Shown here one piece after another: positions 44,161-53,666 of a DNA stretch of 64,000 bases. The notes beneath the pieces were generated by a model. The model did not search any database. It worked only from the letters and a program-made list of their open reading frames with translations, and was not told the DNA's origin. The stretch is taken from the NCBI GenBank assembly GCA_020630435.1, contig JAHDBJ010000004.1:1-64000 (forward strand), written 5' to 3'. Both the position numbers and the translations under genes were made by a program. Each line of letters starts with the position of its first letter. Position 1 is the stretch's first letter. This DNA comes from Saprospiraceae bacterium (lineage in GTDB: Bacteria > Bacteroidota > Bacteroidia > Chitinophagales > Saprospiraceae).

Positions 44161-45009
44161 TTATCTCCTATAGGTACCATCAGGCAAAACCGTTGGCATT
44201 TTATATGTAGGATTATTTAAAATCTGAAATATTACTGTGTCTTTACTTTCAACTAAATCTCTCGTGTTTAGTCTCCATTCATGTTCAATTTCCTCCAAAC
44301 GATTTTCTTGGGCTCCAAGCATAGAAGTCAACGCCCAATATAGATATTCAATGGTTTGGCAAGAAGCATAATCACATGTATGATCATCGTAGGTATACCA
44401 AGCATCCGAAGGATAAGAAGATGGAATACTTATAAATTGCCCCCCTCTTGCTATATCCATAGCATTCGCTAATTCTGAGCCTTGTCCTTGACCAAATATT
44501 TGAGGATAAGCATAAGAATGTCCTGCATTATTAATAATATGCAACACTTCTTCTAACGAAGCATCAAAGCGCCCCGTTTTACCGCTTGATACATATGACG
44601 GATTCGTTTCATCATTTCCTAAATCTTGCCCTAAGCGACCAGACGGAAATTCATTTAAATCATTTTCATCATTCCACATGACCATAAAAGCCCTATTTTC
44701 TAACATTTTATCTAATACTACTTGGTCATCGACATTTCCGTCTTCATCGTTATCAAGGTATTGCGCCATTACATTGGCAGCGTGTAACAATTTGGCGTCT
44801 TCTACGGCTGAAACCGCATAAATATCGATACCAAAAACGACTACTTTCCGATTGAAATTCGAAAGTATTCCATCATTATTAGCGACAATTGTAAAGTTAG
44901 GATCATTACCTGGGGTCACTTCTATTGTTGGAGATATATTATTATCCTTTGAACAAGCTATAAAAAATAATAAGAAAGCAATAGGAAAAAACATCTTTAC
45001 TATATTCAT
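44161..45009 (-). CDS. Lipoprotein with calcium-loop-like motif and His-rich core
   Basis: The protein has 282 residues with lipobox FIAC (Cys19). It contains an EF-hand-like loop DNDEDGNVDDQ at 86-96 (Asp86, Asp88, Asp90, Asp94) and a core segment LEEVLHIINNAGHSYAYP with Glu154, His157 and His164 that could bind metal. The C terminus has paired Cys (HTCDYASCQT). A homologous group of marine bacterial and algal proteins is familiar to me by this pattern, but its function is not. It might be a metal-dependent surface protein. Confidence 0.6.
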   Translation of the reverse strand: MNIVKMFFPIAFLLFFIACSKDNNISPTIEVTPGNDPNFTIVANNDGILSNFNRKVVVFGIDIYAVSAVEDAKLLHAANVMAQYLDNDEDGNVDDQVVLDKMLENRAFMVMWNDENDLNEFPSGRLGQDLGNDETNPSYVSSGKTGRFDASLEEVLHIINNAGHSYAYPQIFGQGQGSELANAMDIARGGQFISIPSSYPSDAWYTYDDHTCDYASCQTIEYLYWALTSMLGAQENRLEEIEHEWRLNTRDLVESKDTVIFQILNNPTYKMPTVLPDGTYRR

Positions 45010-45211
45010 GTTTATATTTATTATGGCAAAAAATTATATTTCTACTATACAGACACGTGAGAGATCGTTTTCCCCTATTCTTAATTATGCTTAAAAAATT
45101 GATATACATCACTTTATTAATTTTACCAAAAAAAAATTATTTTGCGCTCAAAATTAGCCACTCAACAATAAAAGTCAAATAAACTATTTTAATACAAAAG
45201 AAAAACATAAA

Positions 45212-46786
45212 ATGACTTTAAATGAAATAAGTTATGCATATTCGAAAGGTAATGACCTTTCTGAAATAAATAAAATGTATAAAACAGCAATTGAAAATAT
45301 TGGTGAAGAAAAGAAAATAGAATTTTGGAAACATGTGTGTAACTATGCAAATGTTGAAATGATTGAATATTTCATATCTATTGATTGGGATCCAAGAAGA
45401 ATTGAAGATAGCTACAAAAACACCCCTCTCCATTTTTTAGTAGATAGTAATATTTCATATAAAAATAAAAAATTTATTCGTAAGTCAGCAGAAGTTTTAT
45501 TAGAGGCAAGAGTAAGCCCCCTAAGAAAAAACGATAGAGGAGAAACTGCTTTAATGTTGGCAGCTAAAATAGGATGCTTTGAATTATTAACAGTCTGTGA
45601 AGAAAATAAAAAGAAAACGAATCTTCTGGATTCTAATGGAAATACCTTATTACACATTGTAGCAGACGCATCAGGAAGTTATGTGTCAAGTCTAGGCTAT
45701 GCTAAAAGAGATTTAGAAAACAATCTCAACGATACGTCTTTCAATGCAAATATTGATTATTATGTAAAGCGCAGAGAAGAATTAAAATTAGAATTGGAGT
45801 CCAAGCAAAATGAATTAAATCGCTTAGTTACCTTTGCTGAAAGGTGTTTACAATTTGGTCACGACCCATTTATAAAAAATGGAAGAGATGAAACAGCTAT
45901 CGATGTAGCTATCCGAAATAAATCTAAGATTATTGGAGCATTATTAAATGGGGCAGATTTTAATGATACTGAAAATAAAGCACTATTAATTGATGTGGGT
46001 GGGCAAGATATTTATCAGGCTTGTATAAACAATGATTTAGAAGCTATTATTGCGCTTGTCAAGTTAGGAGTATCCCTTAATAGTGAATATGACAAAGAGG
46101 GACACAAGTTTCAAGGATTGTTACCACTTTCTATTGCGATGACAAATCACAATGCGGATTGTATAGATGCTTTATTAAAAGGTGGTGCAAATTCTATGCT
46201 TCACGATAGTAAATCTTGGCATCCTTTTAGATATTTATATTCAACAGAATCTTCAGTAAAAACAAAGTCTGACGATTTTAAAAATAAGGCTTTTTCAAAA
46301 ATATTAAAATCATTTATAGAAGCGAATTTCGATATTAATTGCTTACTAGATGATGATGAAAATACGTTATTAACCCTATCCGCAAAGTATGCCGATTCAT
46401 TACGAATGTATAATGGTAATACCATAGCAAAAACAATGATTGAGGAAGCAATTTATGCTGATGCAGATCTAGATAGAACAAATATAGATGGTATTTCTGC
46501 TCTAATGTATTTATGTACAACTAGTACGAATAGAGGAGAACATCAATTATTAACGTTATTGGAAGAAGGGGCATCAACTGATTTAAAAGACAAAAATGGT
46601 AAAACCCCTTTGATGTATGCAATTGGTAATAAAGATAAAACAGCGGCAAAAGTCTATTCCGAATTAATGGATCAATTTGGAGACTTATTAATTCATGATA
46701 AAGATAATTCACAAAAATCTGCACTTGAGTATGCTGTGGAACAAAATAATGAAAATTTAGTTGGATGGTTGTTGGAAAGACAATGA
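45212..46786 (+). CDS. Ankyrin-repeat protein, 524 residues
   Basis: The protein has no signal peptide or membrane helix. Ankyrin-like units are spread across it (NTPLHFLVD, GETALMLAAKIG, GNTLLHIVAD, ETAIDVAIRN, DENTLLTLSAKY, NGKTPLMYAIGNKD, KSALEYAVEQNNENLVGWLL), several of them irregular. A coiled coil interrupts the array near residue 190-215 (YVKRREELKLELESKQNELNR in part). Such proteins bind partners. It is followed after 27 bp by a second, more regular ankyrin protein on the same strand. Confidence 0.85.
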   Translation: MTLNEISYAYSKGNDLSEINKMYKTAIENIGEEKKIEFWKHVCNYANVEMIEYFISIDWDPRRIEDSYKNTPLHFLVDSNISYKNKKFIRKSAEVLLEARVSPLRKNDRGETALMLAAKIGCFELLTVCEENKKKTNLLDSNGNTLLHIVADASGSYVSSLGYAKRDLENNLNDTSFNANIDYYVKRREELKLELESKQNELNRLVTFAERCLQFGHDPFIKNGRDETAIDVAIRNKSKIIGALLNGADFNDTENKALLIDVGGQDIYQACINNDLEAIIALVKLGVSLNSEYDKEGHKFQGLLPLSIAMTNHNADCIDALLKGGANSMLHDSKSWHPFRYLYSTESSVKTKSDDFKNKAFSKILKSFIEANFDINCLLDDDENTLLTLSAKYADSLRMYNGNTIAKTMIEEAIYADADLDRTNIDGISALMYLCTTSTNRGEHQLLTLLEEGASTDLKDKNGKTPLMYAIGNKDKTAAKVYSELMDQFGDLLIHDKDNSQKSALEYAVEQNNENLVGWLLERQ

Positions 46787-46813
46787 AGAAACAAAAAAAT
46801 AAATTAATTTAAG

Positions 46814-47785
46814 ATGGATAAAATATTTTTAAACGCCTGTAAGAATAATCAAAAGGGAATTGTTCAAACTTTTCTAAAAAAGGGAGGGATCAATATAGAT
46901 AAAAGAGATGAACAAGGTAATACTCCTCTATATTATGCTTCAAAAAAGGGCGCTAGGGATATAGTGAAAATTTTAGTAGAAAAAGGAGCTGATGTAAATA
47001 TGGCAAATAACTATAGTTCTACTCCTTTACATATTGTATCTCAGACAGGGAACAAAGAAATAGTTGAAATTTTATTAAAGAATGGAGCAGATATTAATGT
47101 GACGGACAATGGAGGAAAAACACCTCTCATCTATTCTCTTGCTGATGGAAGAACCGAATTTACAAAATTCTTATTGTCCAAAGGAGCTGATAAAACAATC
47201 AAAGACAATGACGGATACAGTGCCTTAGATTATGCTACTAGTAAGGGACTAAGAGATCTAGTTGCCCTATTAATAGGAGATGCAGAAGAAAAAGATAGTA
47301 CTGGAAATACTGCACTCCACCAAGCCGTTTGGAATGAGGAAGCAGAAGTCGTTAATGAACTACTAAAAGCAGAATCAATTAATATAAATGCACTAAATGA
47401 TGAAGGAGAATCAGCACTTGTTTTAGCTTGTATTCGAAATAATCTAAGAGTAGCTGAAATCCTAATTAATGGCGGAGCAGATATGCTACTTAAAAGATTA
47501 GATGGCAATTCAGTTTTACACTATGTAAGTGGAAGAGGAAATCTTGAAATAGCGAAGCTTTTGATTGAAAAAGGAATGGACTTGGATACTAAAAATAATG
47601 AAGGAGAGACACCTTTGATAGTAGCAGCTATGTGTGGATTTAATGATTTGACCGCATTTCTAATTGAAAAGGGTGCGAATGTAAATGAAAAAGATAATGA
47701 TCAATTTTCAGCAATGCACTACGCAGCCGAAAAAGGATTTAATGAAATCGTTGAGCAACTGATTATGGCGGGAGGAGAATCTTAA
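46814..47785 (+). CDS. Ankyrin-repeat protein, 323 residues
   Basis: The protein is almost entirely ankyrin repeats of 32-33 residues, about nine of them (GNTPLYYASKKG, STPLHIVSQTG, KTPLIYSLADG, YSALDYATSKG, NTALHQAVWNE, ESALVLACIRN, NSVLHYVSGRG, ETPLIVAAMCG, FSAMHYAAEKG). It has no signal peptide, so a cytoplasmic scaffold is likely. It is 27 bp after the larger ankyrin gene, with which it probably forms an operon. The two arrays differ in regularity, which suggests different partners rather than recent duplication. Confidence 0.9.
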   Translation: MDKIFLNACKNNQKGIVQTFLKKGGINIDKRDEQGNTPLYYASKKGARDIVKILVEKGADVNMANNYSSTPLHIVSQTGNKEIVEILLKNGADINVTDNGGKTPLIYSLADGRTEFTKFLLSKGADKTIKDNDGYSALDYATSKGLRDLVALLIGDAEEKDSTGNTALHQAVWNEEAEVVNELLKAESININALNDEGESALVLACIRNNLRVAEILINGGADMLLKRLDGNSVLHYVSGRGNLEIAKLLIEKGMDLDTKNNEGETPLIVAAMCGFNDLTAFLIEKGANVNEKDNDQFSAMHYAAEKGFNEIVEQLIMAGGES

Positions 47786-48019
47786 CTAAAACATCATACT
47801 GATAATCAATTTTTTTTGAATGATTATACTTTATAAAGAACGTTTTTCTGTTGAAAGAACGAATGTTTAGATTGATGCTTTTAAAGCTATTGTGTGCCAA
47901 TAATTGACTCAAAAGTATATGCAACTAGAAGATTTATTATTATGACTATAAAAGGTGATAATATTAAAATTCGTTCTTTTGTCATTTTTGTTCTGATTGT
48001 TCTAATATTTGCAAACCAC

Positions 48020-48754
48020 TCAATAGATACTATTTTTATCCGAGCTTTCTGTTAGTTTTTCCAATTTTGCCAATTCTTTATCGCTCAAATATCTCCAATT
48101 GCCATAGGCTAAACCTTTTAGTTTTATGTGCATAATGCGGATACGTTTTAATCCAATAACACGATAGTCAAAGAATTCACACATTCTTCGAATCTGCCGA
48201 TTAAGTCCTTGAGTAAGGGTAATTTTGAATGTGTATTTATCAATTTTAGTGACCTTACACTTCTTCGTGTAGGTATCTAATATTGGAACACCATTCCCCA
48301 TTTTTTTAATAAAATCTCTACTTAGTTCTTTATTGACGGTAACGATATATTCCTTTTCATGTTTATTACTACTCCGAAGAATTTTATTGACAATTTCTCC
48401 ATCATTCGTCATTAAGATCAACCCTTCCGAATCTTTATCGAGTCGCCCTATATTAAAGATACGTTCAGGATAATTAATAAAATCAATAATATTCCCCTCT
48501 ACTCTTGTATCTGTTGTACAAGTAATCCCTACAGGTTTGTGTAAGGCAATATATACTTTTTTAGTCTTTGGAACAATAACCTCGTTGTTGACCTTTACTT
48601 CATCTCCTTCTTCTACTCGATTCCCTTTTCGGGCGACTTGATCGTTAATCGTTACTTTTCCTTCTTCTATTAATTTGTCTGCTTCCCTACGAGAACATAG
48701 TCCTGTAGAACTTATATATTTGTTGAGGCTTATAGAATTTTGATTATCTGACAA
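48020..48754 (-). CDS. rluF: 23S rRNA pseudouridine synthase RluF-type
   Basis: The protein has 244 residues. An N-terminal S4 RNA-binding domain (SLNKYISSTGLCSRREADKLI in part: CSRREADKLIE) is followed by the RsuA/RluB/E/F catalytic domain with GRLDKDSEGL (Asp106 catalytic), and the RLxRIxxMHIKLKGL end piece. RluF modifies position 2604 of 23S rRNA; the length and S4 domain fit this group, though RluB or RsuA are near relatives. The start is TTG at 48754; the first Met is residue 115 and no ATG start exists upstream within the open frame. Confidence 0.9.
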   Translation of the reverse strand: MSDNQNSISLNKYISSTGLCSRREADKLIEEGKVTINDQVARKGNRVEEGDEVKVNNEVIVPKTKKVYIALHKPVGITCTTDTRVEGNIIDFINYPERIFNIGRLDKDSEGLILMTNDGEIVNKILRSSNKHEKEYIVTVNKELSRDFIKKMGNGVPILDTYTKKCKVTKIDKYTFKITLTQGLNRQIRRMCEFFDYRVIGLKRIRIMHIKLKGLAYGNWRYLSDKELAKLEKLTESSDKNSIY

Positions 48755-48970
48755 GGTATTATACTTTAGTGTTGGAAAATCGATAGATAAAATCTATTTA
48801 AAAAAAGCTTAAATATTCATTGAATAAAAAGAAAGTGCTAAGTTAGCCGTTTTTAAGGTTATAAAAAACAAGTATTCAGATACAATCTAATAAACTTATT
48901 ATTTTATTAAACGTATACCTTATAAATAAAATAGCGTTTTGAATGTGCCTTTATTTCTTTTAACTTATAC

Positions 48971-51900
48971 ATGAGATTATTATTAATAATTATATCATTC
49001 CTTTTCATATCTACTATTGTCGCTCAAGAAGAGCAACAAAATGATGAAATTCTAGAAAAACTTATTTTTCGATTAGAGAAAGGAGAGCGAAAAGCCCTTA
49101 GAGACCTTGTCTCTTTAATGGATGAAAAATCATCCAACAAACAAATTATAAACACCTTGCAAGCTTATACATTATTCTTGCCTGAAGAAATTGATATTCA
49201 TAAAGCTAAAAAAGAAGCAATACTTGAATTTTATTATCAAAACGAATCTAAGTTTTACTTTGATCCTATTTCTAATGCCTATTATATTACACCTTTAGAA
49301 CAACGGAAAACAACATTTAAAGTTGAAAGTACTGGAGAGTTTGGTCTTAAAAATAAAACGCTACTTTTCAAAAAATATCAAGAAGAACTTCAAGCTGGAG
49401 ATATTTTAAAAACGAAAGAACAGATCTTAGAACAAATTGCAGCCTTGAAAATTAAACAAAGTGAGCAATTTCTCTTAGAAATCATCCAAAACCCTAAAAG
49501 TGATTTTTATCTCAAAGCTTGCCAATTCCTTTCTTATTACCCTAGTTTAAAAAATCTTGACGTACTGCTTCAACAGGTGAAGAAAGGGACACTTAAGATT
49601 AATGAAATTAAAACCACGATTTCTAATATTTCTAACTTGCATTTATCTGTATCCGATCCTAAGATCTATTTTAATTGGTATAAAGACCAGATGGAAGACA
49701 AAGAAACTATTGAAGCACTTCAAGAGTTGGGTTTTGAATACTTTTTTCAAACAAGACCTCAGTATTTTGTCCAGTTGGTCGATTATTATGGTTATTTGTA
49801 CAATCAAACAGGGGCATATTATTGGACGCAAACAAATGCAGAAAGAGCATTACTTAAAACAAAACAATCTAGAGGACTTTATTTTATTGCTGCTAAATTA
49901 ATTAGCCACAAACACATTAAAAAAGAGCAAATTCATTCTATAATTAAGAAGCTTGAAAAACTTACAAATCTTCAATTTTATACTGCCGACAATCAGCGTT
50001 TATTGGAAGCAAATGTGGAAAACTGGAAGCTAAAAAAGGATTTTGTAGCTTATTGGGCTCGCCATCAAAATGAATTTGAATGGGATGATACACGAGGTTT
50101 TTTCATTAATAAAAATATCGAAAAAAACTTAAGTAAGACCTATGAAAAGTATTTCCAACTATTGAATTCTAAAAACACAAAAGCTGCAAAAGAGGCATTT
50201 GTTAACTTAACACAAGGAGATCCTATACTCATTGCTCATTTAGCAGAAAAATTTAGAAACCTTTTACAAAATCAGAATACCAATATTCCCCCTCTTCAAT
50301 ATTATTACTTAGAAAACCTCTCCGAGTTTGTGCAATATGCTAAGGAAAATAATATATTGCTTCAACACTCTACACAAGTCCAACACACATTCGATCAACT
50401 CGCTTCTTATCAAGGAAACATATATACGCTTGAAAATAAAATAATTGAAACCCTAAATCTAAAAACTATACATAATTTTGAATATAATGCCTTTTTGTAT
50501 CATCATAAACAGGTATCATTTTCTATATCTAGAATTTTAGATGTTTTTTATTCTAAAAATTGGCTTAAACTCATCAACAATGAGGAACATTTTAGAGCCT
50601 ACCTAAAAAAAGCATCTTTATTTAAAAGTATAGGAACTATTGGCTCTTGTAATTCTTATTTACAAAAAATTGACATAAAACAAGTCCCAGTTGTGCATAA
50701 GCTACGGCTTATACAGCAACATGAATCCGATAATAGTATTATAGCCGTCATTCAAAAACTATTAAATTCTTCAAAAACACCTCAAGGGTATAATTCCAAA
50801 GAAATTGATAGATTTATAACTTCACCTTTATCATTTAATAAACGAGTTATTAAAACTTTACCACCTCCAAAGAAAAGTGATGTTAAACAAATATTTAAGA
50901 AACTCAATAATCCAAATACCCCACAAGAAATAAATTTATTATACAACTATCTTGAACTACATAGTAATATAAGCTTTGTTCCTAATATCTTTGAATTACT
51001 CAAATCAAAACGTCGTAAGTATGCTGTACTCATGGAAAACTATGCTGTGTTACTCCTAGAAAATATTTATGATTTTGAATTTTCAAGTGAAGAAAATAAA
51101 CATGAAGATTGGTTAGTGTACTGGAAAAAAAATAAAACTAGTTATAAAGACTGGGGAAAACAATTTTTAAGTTTTCGTATTGAAAAATTACAATCTCAAA
51201 AACAGCTTTCAATTGAAACGATTAACGAGATTTTACAATCTCAACATTATGATCAAAATGTACACGAAAAGTTAATTTTTGGAGTGTTGAAAAATTTGAA
51301 AACACCTAATGACATTTTAAAGCTTAATTTAAAATCAAAAATAAAAGATGAACGGTATCTTGCAATATTTGAAAAAATAGATTTCCACTATAAGAAAATA
51401 GATAACTTATCTCGTTTTTTTGATTTACCACCACAAAAACTATTTAGTTTTTTACATAAAAAAATAGACCCTTTTTCTAATTATCAAAAAGGATATATTT
51501 TCATGCGGCTATTCAGACAATATTGGTTTGAAAGCTACATCTTAAAAAATCAAGATGATACCATCAGTAAACAAATAAAATCATATATCAATACCTACTT
51601 ACAGGAAAGTCAATTTATCAGTGAATATGAAGAAGAACAAGTTTACTTACGATTAGCACAATTACAAATTGGTACTTTACCAATAACACAAAAAATTCCT
51701 AAAATTATTGAGTTCGATTTACCAATTGAATCTAAAGAGATCTTATTTAAAAATATATTATCTCAAATTTCGTTTGATGAGTTAAAGGAGATCACACCAT
51801 ACTTTGAACAAATCAATACCTTATGTCAAAGTAATATTTTTAGTTTTTTGAAAACCGATTTTGGGCTGCCGATTGAACAGTTTAACCGACAAGAAAATAG

Positions 51901-52279
51901 AAATCAGTTTATCAAAAATATTAATACCTTAACTGAAAAAGCACTATATTTGAAATATCTTCAAAAATATGAGTTGAACTTATACGACAGTGATAAACTT
52001 GATTACAAGAAGATTTATAATATACTTAAATATGATACTTCTTTTGCCTTCGAAAATGGAGGAGGTGAGATTAGAGATGACTATGTTTATCCAACTATCA
52101 AAATCTTAGAATTAGAACACCAAACAACACTAGGATTTCACAAAAAACTAAACGAAAATCAACACTTTTACATACATAATAGCCGTAAAAGAGCCAAAGC
52201 ATGGATGAGATACCTAGAAAAAAATAACCTAGTCGATTTCAAAACCTATGAACCGCCTTCTTTTAAGGATAAAGAATAA
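48971..52279 (+). CDS. Large exported all-helical protein, unknown
   Basis: The protein has 1102 residues with a signal peptide (RLLLIIISFLFISTIVA-Q). The body is lysine/glutamine-rich and almost entirely helical, with no glycine- or proline-rich linkers and few Cys. Pieces such as LLEIIQNPKSDFYLKACQFLSYYPSLKNLD look like HEAT/ARM- or TPR-type solenoid helices, but no repeat period is clear. I do not recognise the family. It begins about 216 bp after the divergent rluF gene and is followed on the same strand by a serine hydrolase, 102 bp downstream. It might be a periplasmic scaffold. Confidence 0.7.
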   Translation: MRLLLIIISFLFISTIVAQEEQQNDEILEKLIFRLEKGERKALRDLVSLMDEKSSNKQIINTLQAYTLFLPEEIDIHKAKKEAILEFYYQNESKFYFDPISNAYYITPLEQRKTTFKVESTGEFGLKNKTLLFKKYQEELQAGDILKTKEQILEQIAALKIKQSEQFLLEIIQNPKSDFYLKACQFLSYYPSLKNLDVLLQQVKKGTLKINEIKTTISNISNLHLSVSDPKIYFNWYKDQMEDKETIEALQELGFEYFFQTRPQYFVQLVDYYGYLYNQTGAYYWTQTNAERALLKTKQSRGLYFIAAKLISHKHIKKEQIHSIIKKLEKLTNLQFYTADNQRLLEANVENWKLKKDFVAYWARHQNEFEWDDTRGFFINKNIEKNLSKTYEKYFQLLNSKNTKAAKEAFVNLTQGDPILIAHLAEKFRNLLQNQNTNIPPLQYYYLENLSEFVQYAKENNILLQHSTQVQHTFDQLASYQGNIYTLENKIIETLNLKTIHNFEYNAFLYHHKQVSFSISRILDVFYSKNWLKLINNEEHFRAYLKKASLFKSIGTIGSCNSYLQKIDIKQVPVVHKLRLIQQHESDNSIIAVIQKLLNSSKTPQGYNSKEIDRFITSPLSFNKRVIKTLPPPKKSDVKQIFKKLNNPNTPQEINLLYNYLELHSNISFVPNIFELLKSKRRKYAVLMENYAVLLLENIYDFEFSSEENKHEDWLVYWKKNKTSYKDWGKQFLSFRIEKLQSQKQLSIETINEILQSQHYDQNVHEKLIFGVLKNLKTPNDILKLNLKSKIKDERYLAIFEKIDFHYKKIDNLSRFFDLPPQKLFSFLHKKIDPFSNYQKGYIFMRLFRQYWFESYILKNQDDTISKQIKSYINTYLQESQFISEYEEEQVYLRLAQLQIGTLPITQKIPKIIEFDLPIESKEILFKNILSQISFDELKEITPYFEQINTLCQSNIFSFLKTDFGLPIEQFNRQENRNQFIKNINTLTEKALYLKYLQKYELNLYDSDKLDYKKIYNILKYDTSFAFENGGGEIRDDYVYPTIKILELEHQTTLGFHKKLNENQHFYIHNSRKRAKAWMRYLEKNNLVDFKTYEPPSFKDKE

Positions 52280-52381
52280 TCCTATTTGATTGGTATTAAA
52301 TTTGAGGGATTCATACTACAAACTATCCCCCTTATAACCAATACTTACAATATAAACACTCATAAACACATTTTCCTTACT

Positions 52382-53566
52382 ATGAATAAATACTTAACGA
52401 TCTTACTATTTTGTCCTTCGTTCTTATTTGCTCAAAATAATCCTGAATTAAAAAGAGTTATTGACAAAATTATCCGTTACGATACTGAAATATCTAGAAA
52501 AAAAGTTCCTGGTTTTATTATTGGCGTCATTGAAGAAGACTCTACCTATTATTACCCTTACGGTTATTTTGCTAAAAAATCTAAACAATCCATTGATGAG
52601 CATACTATTTTTGAAATAGGAAGCGCATCAAAAGTTTACACAGCTTCTTTAATAAGTATTCTTATTGATAAAAAAATATTATCTATTGATGAAAAAGTAA
52701 ACGATTGCTTGCCTAAAGCATATCACAATCCTAATGCAGATACTTTAACGATTTATCATCTTTTAACACATACTTCCAAACTACCACTTTACCCGATGGG
52801 TTTTGGTCTTAAACAGAAGACAATTCGAAATCCTTATGCGAATTATACCAAAGAGGATCTGTTAGAGCTTTATAAAAATTATGATTTTGATTATCAAGAA
52901 CCCATGTCTTTGAAAACAAGACGTAAAAGAAATAAACGAAAAAAGAAAAAAGATAACATAGACACACCATATCTCTACTCTCATATTAACTATGCCCTAT
53001 TAGAAGTGATCGTCGAACACAAATTACAAAAGCCTTTTGAACAAATTTTAAATGAAGAATTGCTTCAAACTTTAGAATTGACCGATACTGTTTTAACCTT
53101 AGATGAAACTCAAAATAATAGAATTGCGAAGGGATATTCAGTAGGAGGAATGGAAGTAGAACCTTGGACTTATCAATCCTTTGCAGCATCTGTTGGTATA
53201 AAAACATCCACTAAAGAACTATTACATTTCATCAAAGTCCATTTGGGTTTAGAACACCATGATTTTGAGCAATTATTCAAGCAAAATTTCCAAGCTCAAT
53301 TTCCAACTTCTCTTAATAAAAGAATACAAGTAGGATATGCTTGGCATATCATTACCAATAGGCAGGATTTCAATATTATTGGACATCCTGGAGCCACTGA
53401 TGGCCATCGTGCAGAAATTCACTTTGTCCCCAATACTAAAACTGCTGTTGTAGTTCTATCGAATTCAGAATACCATATGGACAACCTAGGCTTGATGGTA
53501 CTAGGGGTCATTAACCAGAACTGGAAAAAAAAACCAAAAGAATTAGTCAAAAATGAGGTTGATTAA
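52382..53566 (+). CDS. Secreted serine hydrolase (class C beta-lactamase fold)
   Basis: The protein has 394 residues from ATG 52382, which gives a signal peptide (YLTILLFCPSFLFA-Q). The catalytic SxxK is SASK (Ser81, Lys84), the second motif is YSH instead of YSN, and the third is HPG in IIGHPGATDGHRAEIH. A basic insertion (KTRRKRNKRKKKKDN, about residue 190) lies just before the second motif. Substrate is unknown. Compared with the other two hydrolase-fold proteins in the window this one keeps the nucleophile, so it is probably active. Confidence 0.88.
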   Translation: MNKYLTILLFCPSFLFAQNNPELKRVIDKIIRYDTEISRKKVPGFIIGVIEEDSTYYYPYGYFAKKSKQSIDEHTIFEIGSASKVYTASLISILIDKKILSIDEKVNDCLPKAYHNPNADTLTIYHLLTHTSKLPLYPMGFGLKQKTIRNPYANYTKEDLLELYKNYDFDYQEPMSLKTRRKRNKRKKKKDNIDTPYLYSHINYALLEVIVEHKLQKPFEQILNEELLQTLELTDTVLTLDETQNNRIAKGYSVGGMEVEPWTYQSFAASVGIKTSTKELLHFIKVHLGLEHHDFEQLFKQNFQAQFPTSLNKRIQVGYAWHIITNRQDFNIIGHPGATDGHRAEIHFVPNTKTAVVVLSNSEYHMDNLGLMVLGVINQNWKKKPKELVKNEVD

Positions 53567-53666
53567 TGATTCTTTTTAACAAACATTAAAAGATCATCGG
53601 GTGTTAAATTCCCCCTAGTTCTTCGCTTATAGTTTATTTTTAGATAACTTCGGAAAAAGAACGGAT

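Noticed and set aside
47942-48055. 37-codon plus-strand frame with one hydrophobic helix
   Set aside because: It overlaps the end of rluF on the other strand, has no promoter or ribosome-binding site that I can see, and its residues look like chance AT-rich sequence.
53567-53605. Hairpin after the serine hydrolase at 52382-53566 as a terminator
   Set aside because: The stem needs two bulged T bases and has no clear T tract after it.
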